In this document: positions 50,367 through 61,045 of the stretch, one piece after another
Layout: every line of letters begins with the position of its first letter
How positions within the stretch are numbered: the first letter of the stretch is position 1
Origin: Ideonella_A sp963843805
Lineage (GTDB): Bacteria > Pseudomonadota > Gammaproteobacteria > Burkholderiales > Burkholderiaceae_C
Length of the DNA stretch: 64,000 bases
NCBI GenBank assembly: GCA_963843805.1
Contig: CAWJLY010000008.1
Span: 1 to 64,000 of the forward strand
Direction: 5' to 3'
Program-made: the position numbers and the translations under genes
Notes under the pieces: model-generated
The model's input: only the letters and a program-made list of their open reading frames with translations
The model's database searches: none
Told to the model about the DNA's origin: nothing

Positions 50367-53064
50367 TCAGAACTTGTACGTCAAGCGCACGTAGAAGGTC
50401 CGTCCTTTGACATCGGCATAAGTCGGGTCATAGCCCACCTGGAAATAGTCTTCCTGGACCGACGACGGCGGCTTTCGATCCATCAAATTGCGCACACCCG
50501 CTACCAGGGTCAGATTTTTCACTCCCTTGTAGCTCGCCTGAAGGTCAACCAACTCGTATGAACCGACGGTGTTGACCTCGTCGTAGTCCTGGTATTTGCT
50601 TTGCCAGAAATAGCGCACGCCAGCGCCCCAGGCGCCTTGCTCCCAGTCGAGCGCGACGGTTTGCTTCAAACGAGGGACCGGACCGCCCAAGGTGTACTTG
50701 CCCAGGTTGTTGACCACGTCGCCCGACACGATATTCGACTTCTCGCTCTTGGTGAGATAGGTCGCCTCCCAGGCCGGACTGAAGGTGCCGACGGCGGTGC
50801 GCATGCGGTACTTCGCGCTGAGGTCGAAGCCGGCGGCGCGCAAGGATGCGACATTCTCCACCGATGAGCGGACAAAGTTCAGGTAGCCAGTGGCCGGATC
50901 GCGGATGAGTCGGTTCGCATACACCGAGCTGCTGGTCGTGGGCCCGGTCTGGTTCTTGAACCAGTCGCGCAGAATCACATCCGCGGTCAGGGTGTCGATA
51001 CCGTTATTGATCTTGATGTCGAAGTAGTCGACGCCGATCGACAGGTCGTTCACCGGCTCAAGCACCAGACCCAGGGAGAGGGTCTTGGACTTCTCGGGCT
51101 TCAAATTGGGGTTGCTGAAGTTTGTCGCGGTCAGTTGCGTGTTGCAATAGTCGGTGTTCGGAAAGGCCGTACAGCCCTTGATCGAATCGTAGTACGGGTC
51201 GGTGAAGTTGCCTCCGGTGTTGGTGCCTGCCGCCGGTGCGAACATGTCGTTCAACGCCGGTGCGCGGAACCCTCGCCCAACCGATCCACGCACCAGAACT
51301 TGCTTCGCAGGCACCCAGCGCAGGCTGATCTTCGGACTTGTCGACGACACGTTCGGCGAGGTAAATGAGCCGTCGCGCGACTCGCCCTTGGTGCCACTGT
51401 AGCGATCGCTGCGCACTGCGGCTGTCAGGTCGAGTCCTTTGATCAGCGGGACGTTCAACTCGCCGAACAGACCCGTCACGTCGCGCTCGCCGGAAACCCT
51501 GCCGGCATTGCCGGAACCACCGACGATGTCGCCCGATCCCGCCACAGCAGAATATCCGTCAAGGTAATTCTCCTTGCGGTAGTCGACCCCCAAAGCAACT
51601 GCCGCCGACCCGGCCGGCAATTTGTAGATTTCGCGTGTCGCCTGGGCATCGAAGCCCTTCGCGGTGAACTTCGACGACCGGTTGTTGCCGCTCAGCTCGG
51701 CCGATTTGAGCAATGCCAGGCCGGCTGCATCGTTGGGACCGAATGGATTGACATTGCCGGTTGCCAGCGCCTTGACCAGCGCCGTGTCGGAGAAGATCCC
51801 GCTCACATAGTCGTCCCTTGCTTTCGACTCGGCCGACACAATGGCTGTCTTGTAGTCCCAGCCTGCCAACGCCCCTTCTGCGCCGACAACGAGACGAGTC
51901 ACTTCGTTGGTCACCTTGTTGGTCCGCGGGCCGCCGTCCACGATCCGCCATGACAGGCGCAGGTCACCTCGATAACCTGGCTGCACTGCGTCGACCGCAG
52001 CAGTCGGGTAGTACTTGCCACCGCCCGGGTAGAGGTACGGGGGCTTGCCAGTGGTCGTCGAGGGCGTTTGCGAAGATGCGAAGGTGATCTCGTTCTTCGT
52101 ATAGGAGGCTTCCCCAAACAATTGGTGGTCAGCGTTCAGCTGGAAGGTGCCGCGCACCAAGCCACCGAGACGTTCCGACTTCGGAATCAGATCGACGTAG
52201 TGGCTGTAGTCGTAGCGGCAATTCTGTGTGGTGCCGTCGTTAAAACTGTCCGGCGGGGCGCATGTCGGGAATTTCGAGGTTCCGGGCACAAACTTGCCGG
52301 TAGTCGCAATGAACCCGTTGGCCGGAAAGTGTTGCCGGACGTCTTGACAACGCCGATGTCTGGGCGATTGCCGGTGGTCGAGAAGCTTCGCTGGCTGGCA
52401 GCGAGCTGATCGTATTTCTGGAAATTGAAAGAACCCAGAATGTTGTAGCGATCACTGGCCAAGTCGCCGAAGCCCAAGCCGCCGGAAATCGTCGACACCT
52501 TGCCGCCCGACTTGGAAGGTGCCTCGTGTTCGACCGTGATTTCGCCGCCTTTGTAATTGCGGCGCGTGATGAAGTTGATGACGCCACCGATGGCGTCCGA
52601 GCCATATGTCGCCGAGGCACCGTCTCGCAGAATTTCAATGCGCTCGATCGCTGCCAAGGGGATGGCATTCAGGTCCACACCCTGGCCAGAGAATGGATAA
52701 GGTGTCAGCCGGCGGCCATTCAGAAGAACGAGTGTGCGTTCGCGACCAAGACCGCGCAGCGAAGCGCCTGACTGTCCGGTGGCGGTTGAGTCGCCAACCG
52801 ATTGCGCCAACGAGATACCGCCACCACTGTTCGAACTCAATCGATCAACCAATTCCTGCGCATTGACTGCGCCCGACTTCGCGATGTCTTCGCGCCTGAT
52901 CACAGTCACCGGCAACGCGGTTTCGGCGTCGATGCGCTTGATCGATGAGCCCGTGATCTCTACCCGCTGCAAGTCCTGTTGCGCTACGGCAGAACCTGAA
53001 CCAAGTATCAACCCGCTCCCAACGCAAGCAGTACGCCATTGCAGACTTTGGTCCGTTTGAACAT
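50367..53064 (-). CDS. TonB-dependent receptor (two frameshifts)
   Basis: Large outer-membrane receptor, about 900 residues. ATG 53064 starts MFKRTK with a signal peptide broken by one indel (LGSGSAVAQQ). The plug reads LQRVEITGSSIKRIDAETALPVTVI, ASLRGLGRERTLVLLNGRRL and AIERIEILRDGASATYGSDAIGGVINFITRR. An indel near 52330 is followed by an intact barrel with GRGFRAPALNDMFAP, NPNLKPEKSKTLSLGLVLEP and the terminal FYVRLTYKF. It resembles the divergent receptor at 53554 in plug and end, so they are paralogs. Substrate unknown. Confidence 0.92.
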
Positions 53065-53553
53065 AGAGACTCCCTCGAAAGCGGTTTGGATTTGTGGACG
53101 ATGGTGGGGGATCCGCGGCGGCCAAGCCCCTTTGTTTTGTCAAACAGGTCGCGCCGTCAACAACTTGTCACCTATTTTCTTGAAGTTGACGGCGGGTGAT
53201 TCCCGGGTATTCCAGAGTCGGCGCGTCGTAACAATCGCCTCACCATGCTGGGCCATGCCCTGCCGCTGCGCGAAATAACGATCCGCCCATCAGGCTGTAG
53301 TCATTTAGCGACAGTTCGGCCAGGCAGGTGCCGCCGCCGCGGATCAACCATGGCTGGGTCAAGGGCGCGCTGAGCATGCTTTGAAGAGACCGTTTGGTTA
53401 AAAACCACGTTTTCGAATTCGTTTTGCGCTTTTTAAGCGGCAGCGCTCTACGTTGACGCAACACTTCTACACAATTCAGTCACATTTGCCGAGTCCGAAC
53501 GCCTGAAGAGCGATGGACCACCCCTTTCATTGAATCCATCCGCAGGAGCAACC
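53065..53553. promoter_or_regulatory. Divergent promoter region between two TonB receptor genes
   Basis: 489 bases without a supported gene, AT-richer than its surroundings, for example TTTGGTTAAAAACCACG near 53390 and GCGCTTTTTAAGCGG near 53427. TTGACG at about 53453 and TTGACGG near 53187 could be -35 elements for the plus and minus genes, but I cannot match convincing -10 boxes at correct spacing. An AGGAG ribosome binding site at 53543-53547 serves ATG 53554. Confidence 0.4.
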
Positions 53554-56469
53554 ATGTTCAAAAAGACAAAACTTTCACGCAGCCTGCTGCTCGCCTTCGG
53601 CGGGTCGGCGCTAGTTGCTTGCGGAACCGCTCTCGCGCAGGGTCAGCAGCTGGAACGCGTCGAAGTGACCGGCAGCCGCATCCTGTCACTCAACGCTGAA
53701 TCGCCCGCACCGGTTCAGGTCATCACTGCGGCTGAAATTGCTGCATCGGGCGCTGTCAATCTTCAAGAGCTTCTGCTCAAGAGCCCGGTATTCGGGACTC
53801 CGACCATCAGTCGCACCAACTCCAACTTCCAGACTGCCAGCGTCGGCGTTGCAACGGTCGATCTGCGTAACCTCGGTTCGGACCGCACGTTGGTGTTGGT
53901 CAACGGGCGCCGCTTTGTTGCCGGCATCTCGGGTACTTCCACCGTCGACCTGAACACCATCCCGACCGACTTCATCGAACGTGTCGAAATCCTGACTGGT
54001 GGCGCCTCCGCCAGCTACGGCTCCGACGCGGTTGGCGGTGTCGTGAACATCATTCTCAAGCGGAGCATTTCAGGCGTGTTGGTCGATGCCTCGGTCGGCC
54101 AGAGCCAGGAAAGCGACGACAAGCTCAAGAAGTTCAGCAGCACATTCGGAACCACGTCGGGGGATGGCAAGACGCGCCTGATGGGCCACTTCTCAGTGAG
54201 CCAGCAAGGGGCTGTCTATTCACGCGACCGCCCCAATTCCGCAATCGACGGTTTTTCGTCCTACCTTGGCGGCTTCTCGGACAACCCAGCGGATGTTCTG
54301 ACCAACGTCACACCGTTTTATTCGAGTTTTGCGCCTCAGGGCCGCTTTTTCTACGGTGGCGGCAATCGAACGCTGGATGCCAACGGCAACGTGATTCCTT
54401 TCAGTACCAATGGCCCCGCTGGTGACGGCGTGGGTGCCACCGGATTCAACCGCAATGGCGTCCGCACCATCGCGGTGCCAACGGACAGAATGCTTTTCGC
54501 AGCAAATGGCGAACATCAGATCAGCGATGCCGTCAATCTGTTTTTCGAAGGTACATACGCCTCGACCAAAACCAAATCCAGGCTGGAGCCCTACCCTGTC
54601 GATTCAACGGGTGGTGCCAATCCGATTTTCGCTGGCGGCGGCTTTGTCCCCGCCGAAACGCGAGTCAATGGCGTTGCCGTCAAGAATCCGTTCATTCCGA
54701 GTGCGCTGTTCAATCTGATGACCGATCGCGATGGCGATGGTTTGAAGGATTACAACTTCACCCGGCGCCTGTCGGATGTCGGCAACCGAGGCAACACGGC
54801 GGAACGCGATACGTTCAGGGTTCTGTTCGGTACCAAGGGCGAGTTGTCGCCGACGTGGAGCTACGACGCCTATATCTCGTACGGGTCTACCAAGGAGAAC
54901 CAGAACGGGCAGGGACAGGTCAACGGAGCCAATTTCCGGTCGGGCTTGTCGGTGATTCCGGACGCCAATGGGAATCCGGTGTGTGCTGACCCGACGGCCC
55001 GCGCTGCGGGTTGTGTACCGGTCAATGTATTCGGTGCCAACTCGATCACGCCGGCAGCGGCCAAGTGGATTGCCGCACCGTCGAATCTTTCAACCAAGGT
55101 GACGCAGAAGTTTGCCGGGGCAACCCTTTCTGGCGAGCCATTCAAACTTCCGGCTGGGTCGGTCGGTACGGCATTTGGCGTTGAATACCGGAAGGAATCA
55201 TCCAGCGACGTCGCCGACGCCCTGACCCAGTCTGGTGGAAACCTCGGCAACGCCCGGCCTTCGACGGAGGGAAGCTTCGACGTCAAGGAAGTGTTCGCAG
55301 AGGTTCGTGTACCCGTTTTGAAAGGTCTTCCCGCAGTCAAGTCGCTTGACCTGACCGCCGCAGTTCGTCAGGGCAAATATTCTTCCGTCGGAAACACCAC
55401 CAGTTGGAACCTGGGTGCAGACTGGGCCATCAACTCGTTGGTCCGGTTTCGTGCCACCAGCGCCGTGTCGACACGGGCACCGAACATTGGTGAGCTGTTC
55501 CAAGGTGCAAGTCAGACCTTTCCACCTGGCTTGGCTGACCCTTGCGTCGGCGTCACGGCAACGTCGGCCGGAGCCGTCTCCGATGCTTGTCGTCGCGACC
55601 CCGGCGTGGCTGCAAATATTGCCGCGAACGGCAAGTTCACACTGACTCAAGCCGACCTTCAGGGGATCAGCGGCTTCGATAGCGGCAATCCCGCCCTCGA
55701 GGCTGAAAAGGGCAAGTCGCTGACCGTCGGCCTGGTATTCACCCCTGTGTTGCCGCAAGGATTCGGAAATACCTCGTTTACCGTCGACTATTACAAGATT
55801 CGCATCAGCGATGCCATCAACCTGCCGGGGCGTCAATTCCAGCTCAACCAATGTTATGGCGGCGATCCGGCATTCTGCAGCGACATCACGAGGCGCCAGA
55901 CGGCGGTTGGTGGCAACAGCGTCGGAGCGCTCGCAATCATCAACTCAAGCGTCAAAAACACCGGTGGGCAATTCGACGAAGGGGTTGACCTGACTGCAAA
56001 CTACGCGACCAAAATTGCAGGTGGTCAATTCGCCAGCCGGCTGTCTTATACATACTTGAAGAAGGCCTGGGTACGCCCGACTCCGGATGCTGAAATCGAC
56101 TATTCCACCGGCGAGCTTGGTGCAGCTCGCAATCGCTGGGCCCTGGGCCTGAGCTACGGAATCGGAAAATTCGGGTTCAAGTCGACGGTCACCTATATCG
56201 GCAGTTCCTACCTCGATGACCAATTCCTGACGTCCAATGAAATCCCCAGGGAATTCGGAAAGATTTCGGCGAAGACTTACACCGACGCTCAGGTCACGTA
56301 CAACTTGGGCAAAGGCGAAATCTACTTCGGAATCAACAACCTGTTGAATACCAAAGCACCGCTGCTCCCATCCGGCGTGTCAGGTAACAACACAGGCGTT
56401 GAAACCGACGCTGGCACTTACGACGCCATCGGCCGTCGTTATTACGTGGGCCTTCGCTACAAGTTCTGA
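53554..56469 (+). CDS. TonB-dependent receptor, intact 971 residues
   Basis: ATG 53554 (MFKKTKLSRSLLLAFGGSALV) follows AGGAG; an upstream in-frame TTG lacks such a site. Signal peptide to ALAQ, then a plug with LERVEVTGSRILSLNAESPAPVQVI, TVDLRNLGSDRTLVLVNGRRF and ERVEILTGGASASYGSDAVGGVVNIILKR. The barrel includes VSTRAPNIGELFQGAS and GNPALEAEKGKSLTVGL and ends IGRRYYVGLRYKF, with the terminal Phe. The plug matches receptors of the large family found in xanthomonads, caulobacters and some betaproteobacteria, whose substrates include glycans or peptides. It is the largest undamaged gene here. Confidence 0.95.
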   Translation: MFKKTKLSRSLLLAFGGSALVACGTALAQGQQLERVEVTGSRILSLNAESPAPVQVITAAEIAASGAVNLQELLLKSPVFGTPTISRTNSNFQTASVGVATVDLRNLGSDRTLVLVNGRRFVAGISGTSTVDLNTIPTDFIERVEILTGGASASYGSDAVGGVVNIILKRSISGVLVDASVGQSQESDDKLKKFSSTFGTTSGDGKTRLMGHFSVSQQGAVYSRDRPNSAIDGFSSYLGGFSDNPADVLTNVTPFYSSFAPQGRFFYGGGNRTLDANGNVIPFSTNGPAGDGVGATGFNRNGVRTIAVPTDRMLFAANGEHQISDAVNLFFEGTYASTKTKSRLEPYPVDSTGGANPIFAGGGFVPAETRVNGVAVKNPFIPSALFNLMTDRDGDGLKDYNFTRRLSDVGNRGNTAERDTFRVLFGTKGELSPTWSYDAYISYGSTKENQNGQGQVNGANFRSGLSVIPDANGNPVCADPTARAAGCVPVNVFGANSITPAAAKWIAAPSNLSTKVTQKFAGATLSGEPFKLPAGSVGTAFGVEYRKESSSDVADALTQSGGNLGNARPSTEGSFDVKEVFAEVRVPVLKGLPAVKSLDLTAAVRQGKYSSVGNTTSWNLGADWAINSLVRFRATSAVSTRAPNIGELFQGASQTFPPGLADPCVGVTATSAGAVSDACRRDPGVAANIAANGKFTLTQADLQGISGFDSGNPALEAEKGKSLTVGLVFTPVLPQGFGNTSFTVDYYKIRISDAINLPGRQFQLNQCYGGDPAFCSDITRRQTAVGGNSVGALAIINSSVKNTGGQFDEGVDLTANYATKIAGGQFASRLSYTYLKKAWVRPTPDAEIDYSTGELGAARNRWALGLSYGIGKFGFKSTVTYIGSSYLDDQFLTSNEIPREFGKISAKTYTDAQVTYNLGKGEIYFGINNLLNTKAPLLPSGVSGNNTGVETDAGTYDAIGRRYYVGLRYKF

Positions 56470-56501
56470 TCCAGAAGTTCGCGCTCAGACTTGCGTGACT
56501 G

Positions 56502-56535
56502 AACTGCGGCCGCAGGCAACTGCGCCGCAGTTTTT
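56502..56535 (+). terminator. Rho-independent terminator after the TonB receptor gene
   Basis: Perfect nine-base stem AACTGCGGC / GCCGCAGTT with a 13-base loop, running into five T (56531-56535). It lies 33 bases past the receptor stop. Confidence 0.85.
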
Positions 56536-56588
56536 GCCTGGGCAATCCGGTGTTGTGTGTTACCGGCGCGGACGTTGGACCTGGCTCG

Positions 56589-57439
<851 letters not shown>

Positions 57440-57450
<11 letters not shown>

Positions 57451-58510
57451 CGGTGCGACCGGCACGGCGCCTTCGGGTGGAGCAGCCAGACCAGTCGACG
57501 GCGCAGCAACCGCCGGGTCGTACAGGAAGCAGCGCACGCTGCGCCGCGGTCGCATCGGCAGCGGCGATCAAGTCCGGCGGCGTCGTCGCGGCAGTGCGTC
57601 GAAGACCCGGTCGCAGCGCGGCGCGAAGCGGCAGCCGGTGAACGGCTGCGTCAGCGCCGGCACCGTGCCGGCGATCGCCGCCAGCGACGCGCCGCGCTTG
57701 TGCGCGTCGGGCAGCGCCTGCAGCAGCAGCCGCGCATACGGATGCTTCGGCGCGGCGAAGAACTCGGCCGCGCTGGCCACCTCGATGATCTGGCCGGCAT
57801 ACATCAGCGCCACGCGGTCGGCCATGCCGGAGACCACGGCCAGGTCGTGCGTGATCAGCAGCAGGCCCATGCCCTGCTCGTGCTGCAGCGTTCGCAGCAG
57901 ATCGAGGATCTGCGCCTGGATCGTGACGTCGAGCGCCGTGGTCGGCTCGTCGGCGATCAGGAAGTCGGGCTCGGCGGCCAGCGTCATCGCGATCATCACG
58001 CGCTGCTTCTGGCCGCCGCTGAGGCGGAACGGATAGTCGTCGATGCGCCGCTCGGGCTCGGGGATGCCGACCCGGCCCAGCCACTCGATCGCCTTGGCGC
58101 GCGCCGCCGCGCCGCGCAGCGCGGTGTGCGCCTCGATCGCCTCGACGATCTGGTCGCCGACCCGCATCACCGGGTTCAGGCTGGTCGCCGGCTCCTGGAA
58201 GATCATGCCGATGCGGCCGCCGCGGATCGCGCGCATCTGCGATTCGGGCAGCGACAAGCACGTCGTCGCCTTCGACTTCGAGCCGCCCTGCGGTGACGCG
58301 GCCGTTTTCGGGCAGCAGGCGCATCAGCGCCAGCGCGGTCATGCTCTTGCCGCAGCCCGATTCGCCGACCAGCGCGAAGGTCTCGCCGCGGCTGATCGCC
58401 AGGCTCAGGCCGTCGATCGCGCTGACGATGCCGGCTTCGGCGTCGAGCGCCACTTTGAGGTCGGTGATTCTCAGCATCGCGGCACTGATCAGGCGATCAG
58501 CGGTGGTCAT
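57440..58510 (-). CDS. Peptide ABC transporter ATPase, DppD/OppD-like half (frameshifted)
   Basis: ATG 58510 (MTTADRLISAAMLRITDLKV) overlaps the permease stop as ATGA. Walker A GESGCGKSMTALALMRLL; then, after an indel, GRIGMIFQEPATSLNPVMRVG, YPFRLSGGQKQRVMIAMTLA, FLIADEPTTALDVTIQAQIL and LITHDLAVVSGMADRV. The C-terminal oligopeptide-binding extension (HPYARLLLQALPDAHKRG ... FTGCRFAPRCDRVFD) is the OppD/DppD type. The reading passes on toward the second ATPase half with no clear stop, so a fused two-domain ATPase is possible. Confidence 0.85.
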
Positions 58511-59986
58511 TCGGCCGTCATACGGCGCTCGCCGCGCGCCGGGCAGGGCAATGCGGCGCGGCCGGAACGCGCGGGCGCGCGGATCGAAGGCGTCGCGCAC
58601 GCCGTCGGCGAACAGGTTGGCCGCCAGCACCAGCGTCACCATGAAGCCGAACGCCGCGGCGAACGACCACCAGACGACCGGGTCGCGGCTCATCTCGTTG
58701 CGCGCCAGGTTGATCATGCCGCCGAAGCTGTTCATCGACGGATCGACGCCGACGCCGACATACGACAGCACCGCCTCGTAGAGGATCAGCGACGAGAACT
58801 CGAGCACGGTGACGATCAGCATCAGGTGCGCGACGTTCGGGAAGATGTGGCGCACCATGATGCGGCCGTCGCCGACGCCGAAGGCGTTGGCGGCCTGCAC
58901 GTATTCGAGCTCGCGCAGCTTCAGCGTCTCGCCGCGCAGCAGCCGGCACAGCCCGGCCCAGCCGGTCAGGCCGAGCACCGCGCACAGCAGGAACAGCTTC
59001 AGGTCGGCGCGCTCGGCGCCGGTCTCGAACAGGTCGGGGTTCTTGTCGAGGAAGACCTGCACCATCAGCACGCAGGCGGCGATCAGCAGCACGTTGGGCA
59101 CCGACGACAGCACCGTGTAGAGGTACTGGATGACCTCGTCGACCCAGCCGCGGAAGTAGCCGGCCATGATGCCGAGCACCACCGCCAGCGGCAGCGTCGC
59201 CACGGTCGCCAGCGTGCCGATGACGAACGCGGTGCGGATGCTCTTCAGCGCCTGGTACAGCACGTCGTTGCCGGTCAGGTCGGTGCCGAGCACGTGGTAG
59301 TGGCCCATCAGCGTCGACCGCCGGCCCGATCAGCAGCGCCGAGCGCGCACAGCGTCACAGACGCGACCCGCCACGGAATCTGCCCTTCGCCGCGCCAGAT
59401 CGCCGCCGCAGCGGCTCGCGCCAGCGGCGCGCGCTGCGCTGCGGGCGATCAGCGCCGACCAGCAGCCGCCGACAGCAGCGCCGCCACCAGCGCGCCGCCG
59501 AGCAGCCCGGCGCCGGCGCGGCGCGCGACGTCGCCGGCCCATTCGCGGTCCGGATCCTTCAGGTGCGCGCCGCCATGCACCAGCCGCGGCGCGACACGCG
59601 CGGCGACTCGCCGTCGACGCACCAGCGTCTCCTTGGTGAAGCCGACATAGGCCAGCGGCCGCGAATAGGTCGCCTCGCGCGACTCGATCAGCGCGCGCCA
59701 GCATCGCATCGAGCAGCGAGCGGGTGCGCGTGTCGTAGGCGAGCGCGTCTGCGCACCGGCGACCTGCGACCAGGCAGCGGCCGGTAGTGCACGCTGTCGA
59801 GCAGCGTGACGCAGCAGGCACAGCAGCAGGACCACCGACGAGGCCAGCGCCGGCGCGTCGCGGAACACCTTGCGCCAGTTGGCCGCCAGCCCGGGCTGCG
59901 CAGCACGTACGATGCGCATAGGCGAGCAGCGCGACCAGCAGCAGCCAGATCGACGCATCGGTCCAGAGCAGCACGAACTTGGGCAT
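58507..59986 (-). CDS. Peptide ABC transporter permease, OppC-like with long N-terminal extension (frameshifted)
   Basis: From ATG 59986: MPKFVLLWTDASIWLLLVALLAYAHR, then AANWRKVFRDAPALASSVVLLLCLL, an extended loop (about 120 residues, frameshifted) and the permease core YHVLGTDLTGNDVLYQALKSIRTAFVIGTLATV, GIMAGYFRGWVDEVIQYLYTVLSSVPNVLL and ELEYVQAANAFGVGDGRIMVRHIFPNVAHL with the EAA loop. Total is about 490 residues, longer than OppC (about 300), because of the extra N-terminal helices and loop. It is placed between the OppB-like permease and the ATPase. Confidence 0.88.
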
Positions 59987-60002
59987 GTCGTTGCAGTGCT
60001 TC

Positions 60003-60992
60003 AGCTCAGGCCGCAGCCGCACCCGCGGATCGGCCCAGGTGTAGGCGACGTCGATCAGGACGTAGGTCGCGATGTAGAGCAGCGAGCCGAGGAAGACCAT
60101 CGTGCGCACGATCGCGAAGTCCTGCTTGCCGATCGCCTCGATCACATAGGCGCCGAGGCCCGGCAGGCCGAAGAAGCTCTCGAACACCAGGCTGCCGAGG
60201 AAGACATACGGCAGGTAGCTGCCGGCGCTGGTGATGATCGGGATCAGCGCGTTGCGCAGCACATGGCGGAACAGCACCGCGATCTCGGCCAGGCCCTTGG
60301 CGCGCGCGGTGCGCACGTAGTCCTTGCCGATCTCCTCGAGGAACATCGCGCGGTACAGCCGCGCCTCGCCGCCCAGCCGCGCGAGCAGCGACAGCGCGAT
60401 CGGCAGGACCAGGAACTTGACCGCGTCGAGCCCCGGCGCATAGCCCGAGATCGGCGCCAGCTTGAGCACCCGCGAGAACAGGAACTGGCCGACGATGATG
60501 TAGAACAGGCTGGAGATCGACAGCATCAGCACGCAGGCGACGACGCCCCAGAAGTCGAGCCGCGTGTTGCGGAACATCACCAGCAGCAGCGCAAAGCGGT
60601 GCTGGCGATCACCTGCAGGATGAACAGCGGCAGCGCCAGCTGCAGGCTGACCCACATGCGGGTCGCGACCTCGTGGCCGATGTCGCCGGCGCTTTCGCGA
60701 GTCGGCGCGGCCGAAGTCAGCGTGAACAGCGAGACCGAGCGCTCCCAGAAGATCGTGTCGGTGAATCGCTCGCTGCCGCTGCGCTGTTCGTTGACAGTAC
60801 AGCGGCTTGTCGTAGCCGCGCTCGGCCTTCCACTTCTCGATCACCTCCTGCGTCACGCGCTTGCCGCCGATGTTCAGCCGCGCCATGTCGTCGGGCGTGT
60901 TGACCGTGAAGAACAGGAAGAAGGTCGCCAGGTTGACGCCGAGCAGGACCAGCGCGCCGTAGGCGATGCGGCGTAATCAGGTAGGAAATCAT
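60003..60992 (-). CDS. Peptide ABC transporter permease, OppB-like (frameshifted)
   Basis: From ATG 60992 (MISYLI); corrected, ARLNIGGKRVTQEVIEKWKAERGYDKPLY is a periplasmic loop as in OppB/DppB relatives. Then LALPLFILQVIASTA, LMLSISSLFYIIVGQFLFS, DYVRTARAKGLAEIAVLFRHVLRNALIPIITSAG with the EAA motif and YVFLGSLVFESFFGLPGLGAYVIEAI. It ends around DPRVRLR near 60003; the stop needs one frame correction. The next permease begins just after. Confidence 0.88.
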
Positions 60993-61045
60993 GGGCCTGT
61001 CGAGAATCGCGGTCGATCAGGCGGCAGCCACTTCGCCGCGCGCGT

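Noticed and set aside
58043..59650. Plus-strand ORF of 535 residues opposite the peptide transporter
   Set aside because: Antisense to the OppC permease and DppD ATPase motifs; His/Arg/Ala-rich with no domain.
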